Of a stretch of 64,000 bases of DNA, positions 24,004 through 36,613 are shown piece by piece. Origin of the DNA: JASJBU01 sp963790775 (GTDB lineage: Bacteria > Pseudomonadota > Gammaproteobacteria > Chromatiales > Chromatiaceae); contig CAWBPR010000005.1 of the NCBI GenBank assembly GCA_963790775.1, positions 248,001 through 312,000 of the forward strand. Reading direction: 5' to 3'. Made by a program: the position numbers and the translations under genes. Below the pieces are notes generated by a model. It had not been told where the DNA came from and made no database searches. It was given only the letters and a program-made list of their open reading frames with translations. Position 1 is the first letter of the stretch, and each line of letters begins with the position of its first letter.

Positions 24004-26826
24004 GTGAGCGACTACAAGCACACCCTCAATCTTCCCAAAACCAACTTTCCGATGCGCGGCAACCTGGCACAGCGTGAGCCGCAGATGCTCAAGCAATGGG
24101 AGGATAAACAGCTCTATCAGCAGATTCGTGAAGCCTGTGCCGGGCGGCCGAAATTTATCCTGCATGATGGCCCACCCTATGCCAATGGCGATATCCATAT
24201 CGGCCATGCGGTGAACAAGATCCTCAAGGACATCATCGTCAAAAGCCGCACTCTGGACGGTTTCGACGCCCCCTATGTTCCAGGCTGGGACTGTCATGGC
24301 CTGCCCATCGAACTGCAGGTGGAGAAGAAGGTCGGCAAGCCCGGCAAGAAGGTCACCACCAGCCAGTTTCGCAAGGCCTGTCGTGAGTATGCGGCGAAGC
24401 AGGTGGACGGCCAGCGCCGGGACTTCAAACGCCTGGGCGTGTTGGGCGACTGGGAGCATCCCTATCTGACCATGGACCACCAGTTCGAGGCGGATATCGT
24501 GCGCTCCCTGGGACGCATCGTGCAGAACGGTCATGTGCAGAAGGGCTACAAGCCCGTGCACTGGTGCACCGATTGCGGTTCCGCCCTGGCCGAGGCCGAA
24601 GTCGAATATCAGGACAAGGCCTCCTTCGCCATCGATGTGCGTTTCCCGGTGCTCGACGAGCCATCCCTGATGTCCCGCTGCCACCATGTGCCCGATGGCC
24701 TTGGCGAAGGCCCGATCCACATGGTGATCTGGACGACTACCCCCTGGACCCTGCCCGCCAACCAGGCGGTGGCGCTCAATCCGACCCTGGAATACGCCGT
24801 GGTGCAGTGTGATGGTGCAATGGGCAAGGAGCGCATGGTGATCGCCGATGCCATGCTCAAGGATGTAATGCACCGCTATGGCATCGAACACTATCACGTG
24901 ATCGGCTATGCCAAGGGCGAGGCTTTTGAAGGCTTGAAACTGCAACACCCCTTCTATAATCGTGAAGTGCCGGTGATCCTCGGCGACCACGTCACCCTCG
25001 AGGCGGGCACCGGTGCGGTGCATACCGCGCCCGGTCATGGTCTCGACGACTATGTGGTGGGCGCCCGTTACAATCTGCCGGTGGACAACCCGGTGGGCGG
25101 CGACGGCCGCTTCCTGGCCGGCACCGAACTGTTCGCCGGTGAACATGTCTTCTCCGCCAATGAGAAGGTGATCGAGGTGCTCAAGACCCGGGGCGTGCTG
25201 GTGCATGAAGAGCGTCTCAGCCACAGCTATCCCCACTGCTGGCGGCACAAGACACCGATCATCTTCCGCGCCACCCCGCAGTGGTTCATCAGCATGGAAT
25301 TGAACGGCCTGCGCCAGGCGGCGCTGCGCGAGATCGAACAGGTCAGATGGATGCCCGACTGGGGCAAGGCGCGTATCCAGGGCATGGTGGAGAACCGTCC
25401 CGACTGGTGTATCTCCCGACAGCGCACCTGGGGAGTGCCGATCACTTTGTTTATACATAAAGAGAGCGGCGATCTTCATCCCAAGACACCGCAGTTGATC
25501 GAACAGATTGCGCAGCTGGTTGAGGCGCAGGGCTTCGAGGCCTGGTTCAACCTGGATGCCGAAGAGCTGCTGCAGGCGGAGGCGGCGCACTATACCAAGG
25601 TGACCGATACCCTGGATGTCTGGTTTGATTCAGGCGTCACCCATCACTGTGTGCTGGAGTCCCGTGAGGGCCTGCAGTTTCCCGCCGATCTCTATCTGGA
25701 AGGCTCAGACCAGCATCGTGGCTGGTTCCAGTCATCACTCATGACTTCAGTGGCGATGAACGACTGTGCCCCTTACCGGCAGGTGCTCACCCACGGTTTC
25801 ACCGTGGACGAGAAGGGTGAGAAGATGTCCAAGTCCAAGGGCAACGTGATTGCGCCGCAAAAGGTGCTGAACACCCTGGGGGCTGACATTATCCGCCTGT
25901 GGGTGGCGGCCACCGATTACCGCAACGAAATGAGTGTCTCTGACGAGATCCTCAAGCGCACCGCTGACGCCTATCGGCGCATCCGCAATACCGCCCGTTT
26001 CCTGCTCAGCAACCTGCACGGATTTGATCCGGCGCACAATCTGCTGCCGCCCGCCGAGATGATCGAACTGGATCGCTGGGCGGTGGACCGCGCCCTGCGG
26101 TTACAGAAGGAGATCGTTGCCGCCTACCGGGATTACCAGTTCCATCTGATTTATCAGAAAATCCAGAATTTCTGCACCACTGAGCTGGGCGGTTTTTACC
26201 TCGACATCATCAAGGACCGCCAATACACCACCCAGGAGGACAGTCTGCCGCGGCGTTCCTGTCAGACCGCGATGTACCATATCGTGGAGGCCATGAGTCG
26301 CTGGCTGGCGCCGATCCTCAGCTTTACCGCGGAGGAGGTCTGGAGGGAGATCCCCGGCGAGCGGGGCGAGAGTGTATTTCTCGAGAGCTGGTATGCAGGG
26401 CTGTTTGCCCTGGACGAAGGCGCTAGCTTTGATCGGGCCTATTGGACGCGTGTCATCGAGGTGCGCAATGCAGTGGGCAAGGCGCTGGAGTCATTCCGCG
26501 CCGCCGGCAACTCGTCGCTGGATGCGGAGATCGATCTCTACTGCAGTGACGAGCTGAAAGCCCGGCTGGACCGGCTTGGGGATGAATTGCGTTTCGTATT
26601 GATCACCTCGGATGTGCGGATTCTGCAGCTGGCTGAAAAACCCGCAGCGCTTGAAGTGAGCGAACTGGCGGATCTGGCCGTTCAGGTGCGGGCCTCCAGC
26701 CACGCCAAATGCTCCCGCTGCTGGCACCATCGGCAGGATGTGGGCGTCAGCAGCGAGCACCCGGAGCTGTGTGGCCGCTGTGTGGAAAATGTGACGGGAC
26801 CGGGTGAAGCCCGGCGCTTTGCTTAA
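24004..26826 (+). CDS. ileS: Isoleucyl-tRNA synthetase
   Basis: Class I synthetase that charges tRNA-Ile and edits misactivated valine. The protein of about 940 residues contains the HIGH motif in NGDIHIGHAVNK (residues 65-68), KMSKS in EKMSKSKGN, and a C-terminal zinc finger (CSRCWHH and CGRCVENV). The start is taken as GTG 24004, which gives MSDYKHTLNLP, matching the usual IleS N-terminus. The frame is open from 23977 and an upstream GTG cannot be excluded. The gene is intact. lspA follows after 12 bp. Confidence 0.97.
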   Translation: MSDYKHTLNLPKTNFPMRGNLAQREPQMLKQWEDKQLYQQIREACAGRPKFILHDGPPYANGDIHIGHAVNKILKDIIVKSRTLDGFDAPYVPGWDCHGLPIELQVEKKVGKPGKKVTTSQFRKACREYAAKQVDGQRRDFKRLGVLGDWEHPYLTMDHQFEADIVRSLGRIVQNGHVQKGYKPVHWCTDCGSALAEAEVEYQDKASFAIDVRFPVLDEPSLMSRCHHVPDGLGEGPIHMVIWTTTPWTLPANQAVALNPTLEYAVVQCDGAMGKERMVIADAMLKDVMHRYGIEHYHVIGYAKGEAFEGLKLQHPFYNREVPVILGDHVTLEAGTGAVHTAPGHGLDDYVVGARYNLPVDNPVGGDGRFLAGTELFAGEHVFSANEKVIEVLKTRGVLVHEERLSHSYPHCWRHKTPIIFRATPQWFISMELNGLRQAALREIEQVRWMPDWGKARIQGMVENRPDWCISRQRTWGVPITLFIHKESGDLHPKTPQLIEQIAQLVEAQGFEAWFNLDAEELLQAEAAHYTKVTDTLDVWFDSGVTHHCVLESREGLQFPADLYLEGSDQHRGWFQSSLMTSVAMNDCAPYRQVLTHGFTVDEKGEKMSKSKGNVIAPQKVLNTLGADIIRLWVAATDYRNEMSVSDEILKRTADAYRRIRNTARFLLSNLHGFDPAHNLLPPAEMIELDRWAVDRALRLQKEIVAAYRDYQFHLIYQKIQNFCTTELGGFYLDIIKDRQYTTQEDSLPRRSCQTAMYHIVEAMSRWLAPILSFTAEEVWREIPGERGESVFLESWYAGLFALDEGASFDRAYWTRVIEVRNAVGKALESFRAAGNSSLDAEIDLYCSDELKARLDRLGDELRFVLITSDVRILQLAEKPAALEVSELADLAVQVRASSHAKCSRCWHHRQDVGVSSEHPELCGRCVENVTGPGEARRFA

Positions 26827-26838
26827 GGATTCAGACGC

Positions 26839-27363
26839 ATGAGTCGCTGGCTGCTGCTCTCTTTCATGGTGATCCTGGCGGATCAGGCCACCAAACAGTT
26901 CGCCGAGGCACTGTTGATCGCCTATCAGGCGGTCAACGTGTTGCCGTTTTTCGATCTGACCCTGATGTACAACAAAGGGGCCGCGTTCAGTTTTCTGAGC
27001 GATCAGAGCGGCTGGCAGCGCTGGTTCTTCGTGGTGCTGGCGTTGCTTGTCACGCTGGTGCTGATCGGCTGGCTGCGGCGTCTGAAACCGCAGGAGAAGT
27101 GGGTCGCCCTCTCGCTGTCGCTGATCATCGGCGGCGCCATCGGGAATGTCATCGACCGCATCCTGTTTGGCCAGGTGATCGATTTCATCGACATCTATTA
27201 CACAGCTGAAAGCTGCCTGCCGGGGTTCTCCCGCCTGGCAAACACCTGCCACTGGCCGGCCTTCAATCTGGCTGATTCGGCGATCGTCGTCGGGGTAACC
27301 ATCATGCTCATCGATGCCTTTATTCTTTCTGCGCGGCGCGGAGAACAGCAGTCTTCTGAATAA
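26839..27363 (+). CDS. lspA: Lipoprotein signal peptidase
   Basis: An inner-membrane aspartyl protease that cuts signal peptides of lipoproteins such as BamD. The 174-residue protein has four predicted helices. The two catalytic Asp regions are clear: GGAIGNVIDR and FNLADSAIVVG. Length is typical. It is the last gene of ribF-ileS-lspA and converges on a chemoreceptor gene with only 18 bp between stops. Confidence 0.96.
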   Translation: MSRWLLLSFMVILADQATKQFAEALLIAYQAVNVLPFFDLTLMYNKGAAFSFLSDQSGWQRWFFVVLALLVTLVLIGWLRRLKPQEKWVALSLSLIIGGAIGNVIDRILFGQVIDFIDIYYTAESCLPGFSRLANTCHWPAFNLADSAIVVGVTIMLIDAFILSARRGEQQSSE

Positions 27364-27381
27364 ATTGCCGAATTTCCCGGG

Positions 27382-29322
27382 CTAGACTTTGAACTGGGCA
27401 ATCAGATTCTTCAGATCATCTCCGAGATGGGCGAGTTCCTGGCTCTTGTCCGCCGTTTTGGTACTGCCGTGGGTGGCCGTTACCGATAACTCGGAAATGC
27501 GCTCCACCCGGCGATCGATGTCTTCGGCAACCTGAGTATGCTCCTCTGAGGTCTGGGCAATGCGGGTGTTGATGTCGGTAATCGTGGCAACCGAGGCGAC
27601 AATATTATCCAGGGCTTTGCCCGCACGGTTCGCCTTTTCAACCGTCTCCTGGGTTGTTAATAGACCAGTTTTCATCACTTGCACTGCATTCCTCGTGCCT
27701 TCCTGTAAGCTCTCGATGATACTGTGTATCTCACTGGTGGATTCCTGAGTACGACTCGCCAGGGTGCGCACCTCATCCGCCACGACAGCGAAGCCTCTGC
27801 CCTGTTCGCCTGCCCTTGCCGCTTCTATTGCAGCATTCAGGGCCAGCAGATTAGTCTGGTCTGCGATACCACGGATCACATCCAACACCGATCCGATGGC
27901 TTCGCTCTCTGTTTCCAATTGATCGATCACCTGGGCTGCTGCTGCAACTTGCTCCGCCAGGGAATTGATCGCTGTGCCGGTCTCGGACATGGCCTGTCTG
28001 CTGACACCGGCCTCATCACTGGCCTCTCGAGCGGCGATGGCCGCGGAATCCGCGTTGCGTGCAATCTCCTTTACCGCCTGGGCCATCTGGGTAATGGCTG
28101 TCGCGACCTGTTGTGTCTCCTGCTGTTGGATATTCACGCTTTCATTGCTATGACAAGCAATATCTGCCAATGCATCGGTTGCTGATGTGAGTTGAAGGAT
28201 AGAACTGTTTGCCTGTTTCAGCGTGTGTTGCATCTTGCTGGCGAATAGATTAAATGCGCCGGCAACCTTGGATATCTCATCCTGCCCATCGTCCGGGATA
28301 CGCTGGGTCAGATCGCCGTCTCCTTCGGCAATGTCCTGCATCGCGGAGGTCAATCGATTCAGGGGCTGGATGACACGCAGAATGAAGAACAGGCAGAGCG
28401 CGAGCAGAATCACGAAGCCGACAATTAAGGTCGAGATGATCTGGTTTGTTACCAATCTTTCTGCCGACGTCTGGATCTGCTGGTGAGCAACATTGGCCGC
28501 CTCTGCATGCTGTTGGTTGGCCAGCTTGAAGTTCTCTTGCAGATTGTCGGCAAGGCTCAGTGTCTCTGAATGGATCACTGCCTTGGTCTTACTGCTGCTG
28601 TTGTCGATCAGCGTATCGAAACGAGCGCGCATGGCGGCCAACTGGGCATTCAATTCGGTGACACTTAAACCCAATCTGATGCTGCCGATGACCTTGTCAT
28701 CAAAGTGGATCTGTTTGGTGATCTGCTTGATGTCGGGAGCAGTCGATGCTGCAGAAAATAATTTGTCCAGCGGGGTTCTGCCTTCACCTTTGGCCAACAG
28801 CTCAGTGACCATTGGGTTGCTGCGGTTGATATATCGGGTGTAGGGATTGCCGTTCGGGCGTTCATAGACGGCGTAGACCACATGATGATTCCGGTTGGCG
28901 ACCTTGGTGTAAGCGACCAGGGTGGCAAATTTCTTGCCCAGGATTGCCTCGGGTGCAACCTCCGCCAACATGTCGGCCAGGGCGTCGGCCGTCTCCATCA
29001 GGGACTCATGTAAAGCCTCTTCGGTGATTGAGAGTTCCTGCGCCATGCTCTTCACGAGATATTCGGACAACGTGGAGGCGGTATTTTGCTCGGCGTTTTT
29101 CACCGAGACCGAGACCTGATCAAGATTATCGCTGAGGGTTTTCTCGATCTTAACCTGCCCCGCCTCAAGATCACCTGTGACATCTGCCTGCAGTGTTTTG
29201 AAGCCGCTGAAGGTCAGCCAGAGCGAGGCTACGGAGAGCAGTAATACACCGCAGGATATCGCCAGAATCATTAACTGGACCAATCGGCCCTGCACTATAG
29301 CCATCAAATCTTGTCTGTTCAT
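27382..29322 (-). CDS. Methyl-accepting chemotaxis protein
   Basis: A 646-residue membrane chemoreceptor. Helix 1 (about 14-37) and helix 2 (about 295-317) bracket a periplasmic sensor of about 255 residues. HAMP follows (VIQPLNRLTSAMQDIAEGDGDLTQRI split). The cytoplasmic signalling domain contains the conserved hairpin tip sequence IRGIADQTNLLALNAAIEAA followed by RAGEQGRGFAVVADEVR. The sensor region resembles double-Cache-type pockets (YERPNGNPYTRYINRSNP) but the ligand is unknown. It lies 68 bp after a PhnD-like binding protein gene on the same strand, so the two are probably co-transcribed; the binding protein may deliver ligand to this receptor. Confidence 0.94.
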   Translation of the reverse strand: MNRQDLMAIVQGRLVQLMILAISCGVLLLSVASLWLTFSGFKTLQADVTGDLEAGQVKIEKTLSDNLDQVSVSVKNAEQNTASTLSEYLVKSMAQELSITEEALHESLMETADALADMLAEVAPEAILGKKFATLVAYTKVANRNHHVVYAVYERPNGNPYTRYINRSNPMVTELLAKGEGRTPLDKLFSAASTAPDIKQITKQIHFDDKVIGSIRLGLSVTELNAQLAAMRARFDTLIDNSSSKTKAVIHSETLSLADNLQENFKLANQQHAEAANVAHQQIQTSAERLVTNQIISTLIVGFVILLALCLFFILRVIQPLNRLTSAMQDIAEGDGDLTQRIPDDGQDEISKVAGAFNLFASKMQHTLKQANSSILQLTSATDALADIACHSNESVNIQQQETQQVATAITQMAQAVKEIARNADSAAIAAREASDEAGVSRQAMSETGTAINSLAEQVAAAAQVIDQLETESEAIGSVLDVIRGIADQTNLLALNAAIEAARAGEQGRGFAVVADEVRTLASRTQESTSEIHSIIESLQEGTRNAVQVMKTGLLTTQETVEKANRAGKALDNIVASVATITDINTRIAQTSEEHTQVAEDIDRRVERISELSVTATHGSTKTADKSQELAHLGDDLKNLIAQFKV

Positions 29323-29390
29323 CTCACATGTCCCGAACCTGGATTATGCAACTCAGTCGTCCCGTGAATAGGCATTTTAGCGATCACGCG

Positions 29391-30287
29391 TTATTGATAG
29401 GCGCCCACTTTCAAGTGTTCCTGCAAGTCCTCAACATCCTGGTAATCCAAAGGTGAGGACCAGCCGACAATCTTTGCCGCCTTGGCCGGCGGATCTGTTG
29501 GCTGCAATCTATTCAGGGCGGTAGCAACTCTTTGCGCGACAGCATCCGGGGTGCTGGCGAGCTTGGCCAGCGGCCACTCAGGGTAGAGTGCGCTGCTCAC
29601 GACAAAAGGGAAGCCGACATGGCTTTTTGCCGCCAGTATCTTGAATTCAGCTAGATCGATGTCGCCGCTTGCAGCCATGCGTTCCAGGGTGTCGGTGCGC
29701 ACGGTGCCAGCATCGACTTCACCATTCTGTACGGCGTAAACCACGTTGTCGTGTTTGCCGCCGAAAACGAGGCTCGCAAAATCGCTCGCCGGATCGATAT
29801 CCTGCTCCAGAAATTCCTTGTAGGCCATCTGCCAGCCGCCGAACGAACTCTCCTTGACCGCCATGAAATTCTTACCCCGTATATCCGCCAAGCTGTTGAT
29901 GTCGTCCCGGTCGATATAGGTAAAAATAACCCCGCCGAAGGATTTCAGTGCTTGACCCTGACGGGAGTTGATCATGGTGGCAACCGCCTCGGCCTGATAT
30001 TTCACTTGGGCTGTGACAAACATGGATGAATTGACCAGAAAGAAATCCACCTCCTGGTTGGCGACTGCGGGAAACACATCGTCAAAATCGAGTGGTATTA
30101 AGGTGAATGTATCATCCGCCAGACTTTGTGTGAGGTATTCTGCCGTGGCGCCCCATTTCTTCGTGGCTTTCGCCGATCCCTGCTTGGCGAGTACGCCGAT
30201 CTTGTAGTCTTCGGCAGACACTGTCTGGCCGAGTGTGATGATAAATAGAATCAATAATAGGCTGATGATGCTCAGGTGCTTATGCAT
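29391..30287 (-). CDS. PhnD-like periplasmic substrate-binding protein
   Basis: A 298-residue exported protein of the phosphate/phosphite/phosphonate ABC-type binding family. The signal peptide ends at VSA-EDYKIGVLAK. The body has the type II periplasmic fold pattern, e.g. GKNFMAVKESSFGGWQMAYKEF and GGKHDNVVYAVQNGEVDAG, the usual PhnD-family block with VDAG. ATG 30287 is chosen because a GGAG site lies 10 bp upstream. No permease or ATPase is nearby. The neighbour downstream is a chemoreceptor, so a sensing rather than transport role is likely. Ligand not determined. Confidence 0.88.
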   Translation of the reverse strand: MHKHLSIISLLLILFIITLGQTVSAEDYKIGVLAKQGSAKATKKWGATAEYLTQSLADDTFTLIPLDFDDVFPAVANQEVDFFLVNSSMFVTAQVKYQAEAVATMINSRQGQALKSFGGVIFTYIDRDDINSLADIRGKNFMAVKESSFGGWQMAYKEFLEQDIDPASDFASLVFGGKHDNVVYAVQNGEVDAGTVRTDTLERMAASGDIDLAEFKILAAKSHVGFPFVVSSALYPEWPLAKLASTPDAVAQRVATALNRLQPTDPPAKAAKIVGWSSPLDYQDVEDLQEHLKVGAYQ

Positions 30288-30800
30288 TGTGACCGACTCC
30301 ATCGTGATTGGACAAAGGTGCTGATGTGTCTGCGCCGAGGGAGTACGAATGCTAATTATTATTACCTGAACCTTAAGCTTGCTCCGTTGCAGAGACAGTG
30401 CTTGGCCTCGGGGCTGACTCTCTACCTGTTCTGGAGTAGCGTCATGGCGGCGTTAAACTTTAGTCAGTACGCGGCCTAATGCTGTTTATGACGTCCCCAG
30501 GACTATGCCTGAAATCATAGGGATAGCCGGGCTATGGGTGGGCTGCGTGAAATCCAGGGTCATGTATGCTGTGGCAAGCTGTACGCGCGATACTGCGTTC
30601 GATGAGTGAGCTTAAAACTGGAAGCATAAAAAAAACCCGGTCAGTGACCGGGTCAGTCCTGGAATTGATTCTGTTCAGGACAGGAGAGGATCCAACCAAG
30701 GAAGATGGATCGCCGCCGGCAACCGTGAAACCAGGCGGTTGCCGACAGGATGCTTTATAGATGGGTGCTGTGGCGTAATTTTCAAGCTACACAACCCGGC
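30288..30800. other. Non-coding region with a minus-strand terminator
   Basis: No gene was found. The region contains the yegP terminator (30627-30652). It also has an 8-bp hairpin (about 30717-30749, CCGGCAACC with GGTTGCCG). Nothing else was recognised. Confidence 0.5.
30627..30652 (-). terminator. Intrinsic terminator (minus strand), probably for yegP
   Basis: On the minus strand CCCGGTCACTGACCGGG is followed by eight T (complement of 30628-30635). It lies 150 bp past the stop of yegP. Confidence 0.85.
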
Positions 30801-31130
30801 TCAGGTCTGATCATCCACGCCGGCGCCAGGGGCCTGGCTTTTCAGTGAGGCGATAACGGCATCGCGATCCCCGGCGCTGCCGAACATGGCGCTGGTGGCG
30901 ACGATCTGCCCATTGCTGGATTTCAGATTGAAATAAAACTTACCGTTGGAGGATTCCTTCATTTCGTAGCGCGCATCGTCGACACAGTTTTTCTTGACCG
31001 ACTCAATACCGTTCACCGCGCTGCTCTTTGCCTTGTAGTTCTCGCTGCGCAGAATGGACTTACCGTTGTCATCCAGAAAAGAGAAAGTGAATGGTTCAGC
31101 GGCATCGCTCTTTTTTAGTATTACATTCAT
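30801..31130 (-). CDS. yegP: YegP family protein (tandem DUF1508)
   Basis: A 109-residue protein made of two DUF1508 repeats: about 8-50 (FSFLDDNGKSILRSENY) and 60-102 (FYFNLKSSNGQIVATS). These small beta-rich proteins are widespread in proteobacteria and have no settled function. Start and length match the family. Single gene with its own terminator. Confidence 0.92.
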   Translation of the reverse strand: MNVILKKSDAAEPFTFSFLDDNGKSILRSENYKAKSSAVNGIESVKKNCVDDARYEMKESSNGKFYFNLKSSNGQIVATSAMFGSAGDRDAVIASLKSQAPGAGVDDQT

Positions 31131-31245
31131 TGTTCGCTCCTAATTTGGTAGTGTTGGATGAATTCTAAACCATCCGTAGTTGTTGCGGGCGTGAGTTATC
31201 AAAAGTTAACGATTTCAATGGCCCGCGGTTATCAGCACCTGAATC

Positions 31246-34068
<2,823 letters not shown>

Positions 34069-34394
34069 ATAGGTATCAGGGGATTGGTGGTTCAGACTGA
34101 AGTTGCGCGCTGCTAGCGTGCGTCGAGGCATCCTGAAGGCAGTGGTTGACCGCTTTGTGGAAAGCCGAACTCAATAAAATAATGACGAATTCAAGATGGT
34201 TTTACCGTTTATCCAATAAGATTGAGAGCGCCATCGGGCGCATCGCACACCCTGCTTGGCAGATGAAGTCGTTAATCCTAGCAGCCACACGCCAAATATG
34301 ACGCAGGTTACATCCCGTCCAAGCGTCGTTTCTAGGATTATGCGAACCTGCTACTATACGCGCTCTTTTTATAAGCTGGCAAAGTGAATCAGAG
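34069..34394. other. Divergent promoter region uvrA / yajR
   Basis: No gene was found in these 326 bp. It separates two divergent genes. A TACTATAC sequence at about 34350-34357 could be the -10 of the transporter gene. No SOS operator was recognised. Confidence 0.4.
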
Positions 34395-35768
34395 ATGGCG
34401 AAAGGCACTGGAATGAATGAGATTGAGCGGCGTGGCGCCTTCTCCCTGGCGGGGATCTTCGCGCTGCGTATGCTCGGCCTGTTCCTGATTCTGCCGGTCT
34501 TCGCCCTCTATGCGGAGGGACTGGCGGACGTGACGCCGATGCTGGTGGGCCTCGCTATCGGCATTTATGGCCTGAGCCAGGCCCTGCTGCAGATTCCCTT
34601 TGGCATGCTCTCCGACCGCATCGGGCGCAAGCCGGTGATCATCGGCGGGCTGATTATCTTCGCTCTGGGCAGTGTGGTGGCCGCCATGGCCGACAATATC
34701 TACGGGATCATCTTCGGCCGCGCCCTGCAGGGCAGTGGCGCTATTGCTGCGGTGATCATGGCGCTGGCCGCCGATCTGAGCCGCGAGCAGCGTAGATTAC
34801 GCATGATGGCGATCATCGGCATGAGCATCGGCGCCGCTTTCGCGGTCGCCCTGGTGCTGGGCCCGGTGCTCAACAGCTGGATCGGCGTGCCGGGCATCTT
34901 CTGGTTGACCGCCATTCTGGCCCTGGGCGGCGTACTGATCGTGATCTTTGTCGTGCCAACTCCGAAACAGAGCCACTTCCACCGGGATGCGGAGGTGGAG
35001 CCGGAACAGTTCGGCCGGGTGCTGGCGGAGCCGGAGCTGCTGCGTGTGGATTTCGGGATTTTTGCCCTGCACATGATGCTCACCGCGCTGTTCCTGGCTT
35101 ATCCTCTCGCGCTCAGGGATCTGGGCCTGGCCAGCGACCACCATTGGTGGGTTTATCTGCCGGTGATGTTGCTGGCGATGGCGGCGATGGTGCCGATGGT
35201 GATCATCGCTGAGAGCAAGCGCCGCATGAGGTCGATGTTTATCAGCGGCGTGGCGGGGCTCGCAGTTGCCGGTATGGGGCTGTATCTCTTCAACACCTCG
35301 ATGAGCGGTCTGGTTGTGACGCTGTTTATCTTCTTCACCGCCTTCAATCTGCTGGAGGCGACGCTGCCGTCCCTGGTGGCGAAGATGGCCCCGGGGGAAC
35401 GCAAGGGCACAGCCATGGGCGTCTATTCAAGTTCCCAGTTCATCGGCGCCTTTACCGGTGGCTTATTGGGTGGCTGGATACAGACCCATTTCGGACTCGA
35501 GGGTGTATTCCTGTTCTGTGGTAGTGTGGCGCTGATCTGGCTAGTGGTGGCCTCGGGTATGGCTGATCCGAATTATCTCAGCAACTACCTGCTGCCGGTG
35601 GGGGACATGGAGGCCGACGATGCAGCCCTGCTGGCGAAAAAACTCCTGGAGGTGGAGGGCGTTGCCCACGCTGTGGTGATCGCGGAGGATGGACTGGCCT
35701 ATCTCAAGGTGGATCTTGCCAGCTTCGATGAGAACGCTTTGGATGCATATTGTGTGAACCAAGGGTAG
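34395..35768 (+). CDS. yajR: MFS transporter, YajR-like
   Basis: A 457-residue major facilitator with 12 predicted helices. The MFS motif A appears as GMLSDRIGRKPVI (about residues 74-86). The C-terminal 60 residues (EVEGVAHAVVIAEDGLAYLKVDL) form a small ferredoxin-like domain, as in E. coli YajR. Length (454 in E. coli) agrees. Substrate unknown; drug or metabolite efflux is the usual suggestion. Placement between uvrA and ssb is a known gammaproteobacterial order. Confidence 0.92.
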   Translation: MAKGTGMNEIERRGAFSLAGIFALRMLGLFLILPVFALYAEGLADVTPMLVGLAIGIYGLSQALLQIPFGMLSDRIGRKPVIIGGLIIFALGSVVAAMADNIYGIIFGRALQGSGAIAAVIMALAADLSREQRRLRMMAIIGMSIGAAFAVALVLGPVLNSWIGVPGIFWLTAILALGGVLIVIFVVPTPKQSHFHRDAEVEPEQFGRVLAEPELLRVDFGIFALHMMLTALFLAYPLALRDLGLASDHHWWVYLPVMLLAMAAMVPMVIIAESKRRMRSMFISGVAGLAVAGMGLYLFNTSMSGLVVTLFIFFTAFNLLEATLPSLVAKMAPGERKGTAMGVYSSSQFIGAFTGGLLGGWIQTHFGLEGVFLFCGSVALIWLVVASGMADPNYLSNYLLPVGDMEADDAALLAKKLLEVEGVAHAVVIAEDGLAYLKVDLASFDENALDAYCVNQG

Positions 35769-35880
35769 ACTCTCACCCTTTGATCAATCTTAATTTTTAC
35801 TCATTTGCTCGGTGGCAGGACAGAAAAGGGTGGTTAGATTTTCTGGTCCATAGATCGAGACGCTGAAGGGGATACATTCT

Positions 35881-36339
35881 ATGGCACGTGGTATCAATAA
35901 GGTTATTCTGATCGGCAATCTGGGCAAGGATCCGGAAACCCGCTACATGCCGAGCGGTGGCGCGGTGACCAATATCACCCTGGCCACCTCCGAGTCCTGG
36001 AAGGACAAAAACACCGGTGAGGCACAGGAGCGCACCGAGTGGCATCGCGTAGTGTTCTTCAACAAGCTGGGTGAGATTGCCGGCGAATATCTGAAAAAGG
36101 GATCCAAGATCTATGTGGAGGGCAGTCTGCGGACCCGCAAATGGCAGGGTCAGGACGGCCAGGACCGCTACACCACGGAGATCGTGGGTAGTGAGATGCA
36201 GATGCTGGACAGCAAGGGGGGGAGTGCATCCTTTGATTCCGCTCCCCAGCCACAGGCGCAGCGTCCTGCTTCGCGACCTCAGTCAGCGCCGGCCGCTTCC
36301 ATGCCGGACAATGACTTCGACGACGATATTCCGTTTTAG
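35881..36339 (+). CDS. ssb: Single-stranded DNA-binding protein
   Basis: A 152-residue protein with an OB-fold domain (residues 1-110: GINKVILIGNLGKDPETRY, EWHRVVFFNKLGEIA). A Gln/Pro/Ala-rich linker follows. The acidic tip DNDFDDDIPF recruits partner proteins. Start, length and tail are canonical. Confidence 0.97.
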   Translation: MARGINKVILIGNLGKDPETRYMPSGGAVTNITLATSESWKDKNTGEAQERTEWHRVVFFNKLGEIAGEYLKKGSKIYVEGSLRTRKWQGQDGQDRYTTEIVGSEMQMLDSKGGSASFDSAPQPQAQRPASRPQSAPAASMPDNDFDDDIPF

Positions 36340-36376
36340 AGTTAACCTTAGACTTTAATTGTAAATTATTTCATCT

Positions 36377-36402
36377 AAGCCCCTGGCAAGAGTGGGCTTT
36401 AT
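36377..36402 (+). terminator. Weak hairpin after ssb
   Basis: AAGCCC (36377-36382) pairs with GGGCTT (36394-36399), then TATT. Position fits the end of ssb, but the stem is short and the T-run poor. Confidence 0.4.
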
Positions 36403-36613
36403 TGGCTGTTGCGTTTTTTTATCGTCAGGCGGCTGCTCATTATAAGGCCTGTTGACGCTCGGTGAGAGCCAGCCCGTCTGGACGGGGCCGTTTTTCGGCG
36501 GGACGGCGGTGCAGTTGCCCAGGTGCGGAAATACACATCGCGCACTGCGCCTTGTGCTGCGAAAAAATGGCCGCCGTCGATGGATATCCACATAGTGTTT
36601 AGCATTCTGCGCG

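Noticed and set aside
23986..25590. 534-codon open frame antisense to ileS
   Set aside because: It is the shadow of ileS, with His/Val-rich composition typical of antisense translation and no recognised motif.
34069..34394. LexA box before uvrA
   Set aside because: No CTGT-N8-ACAG match was found in the divergent promoter region.
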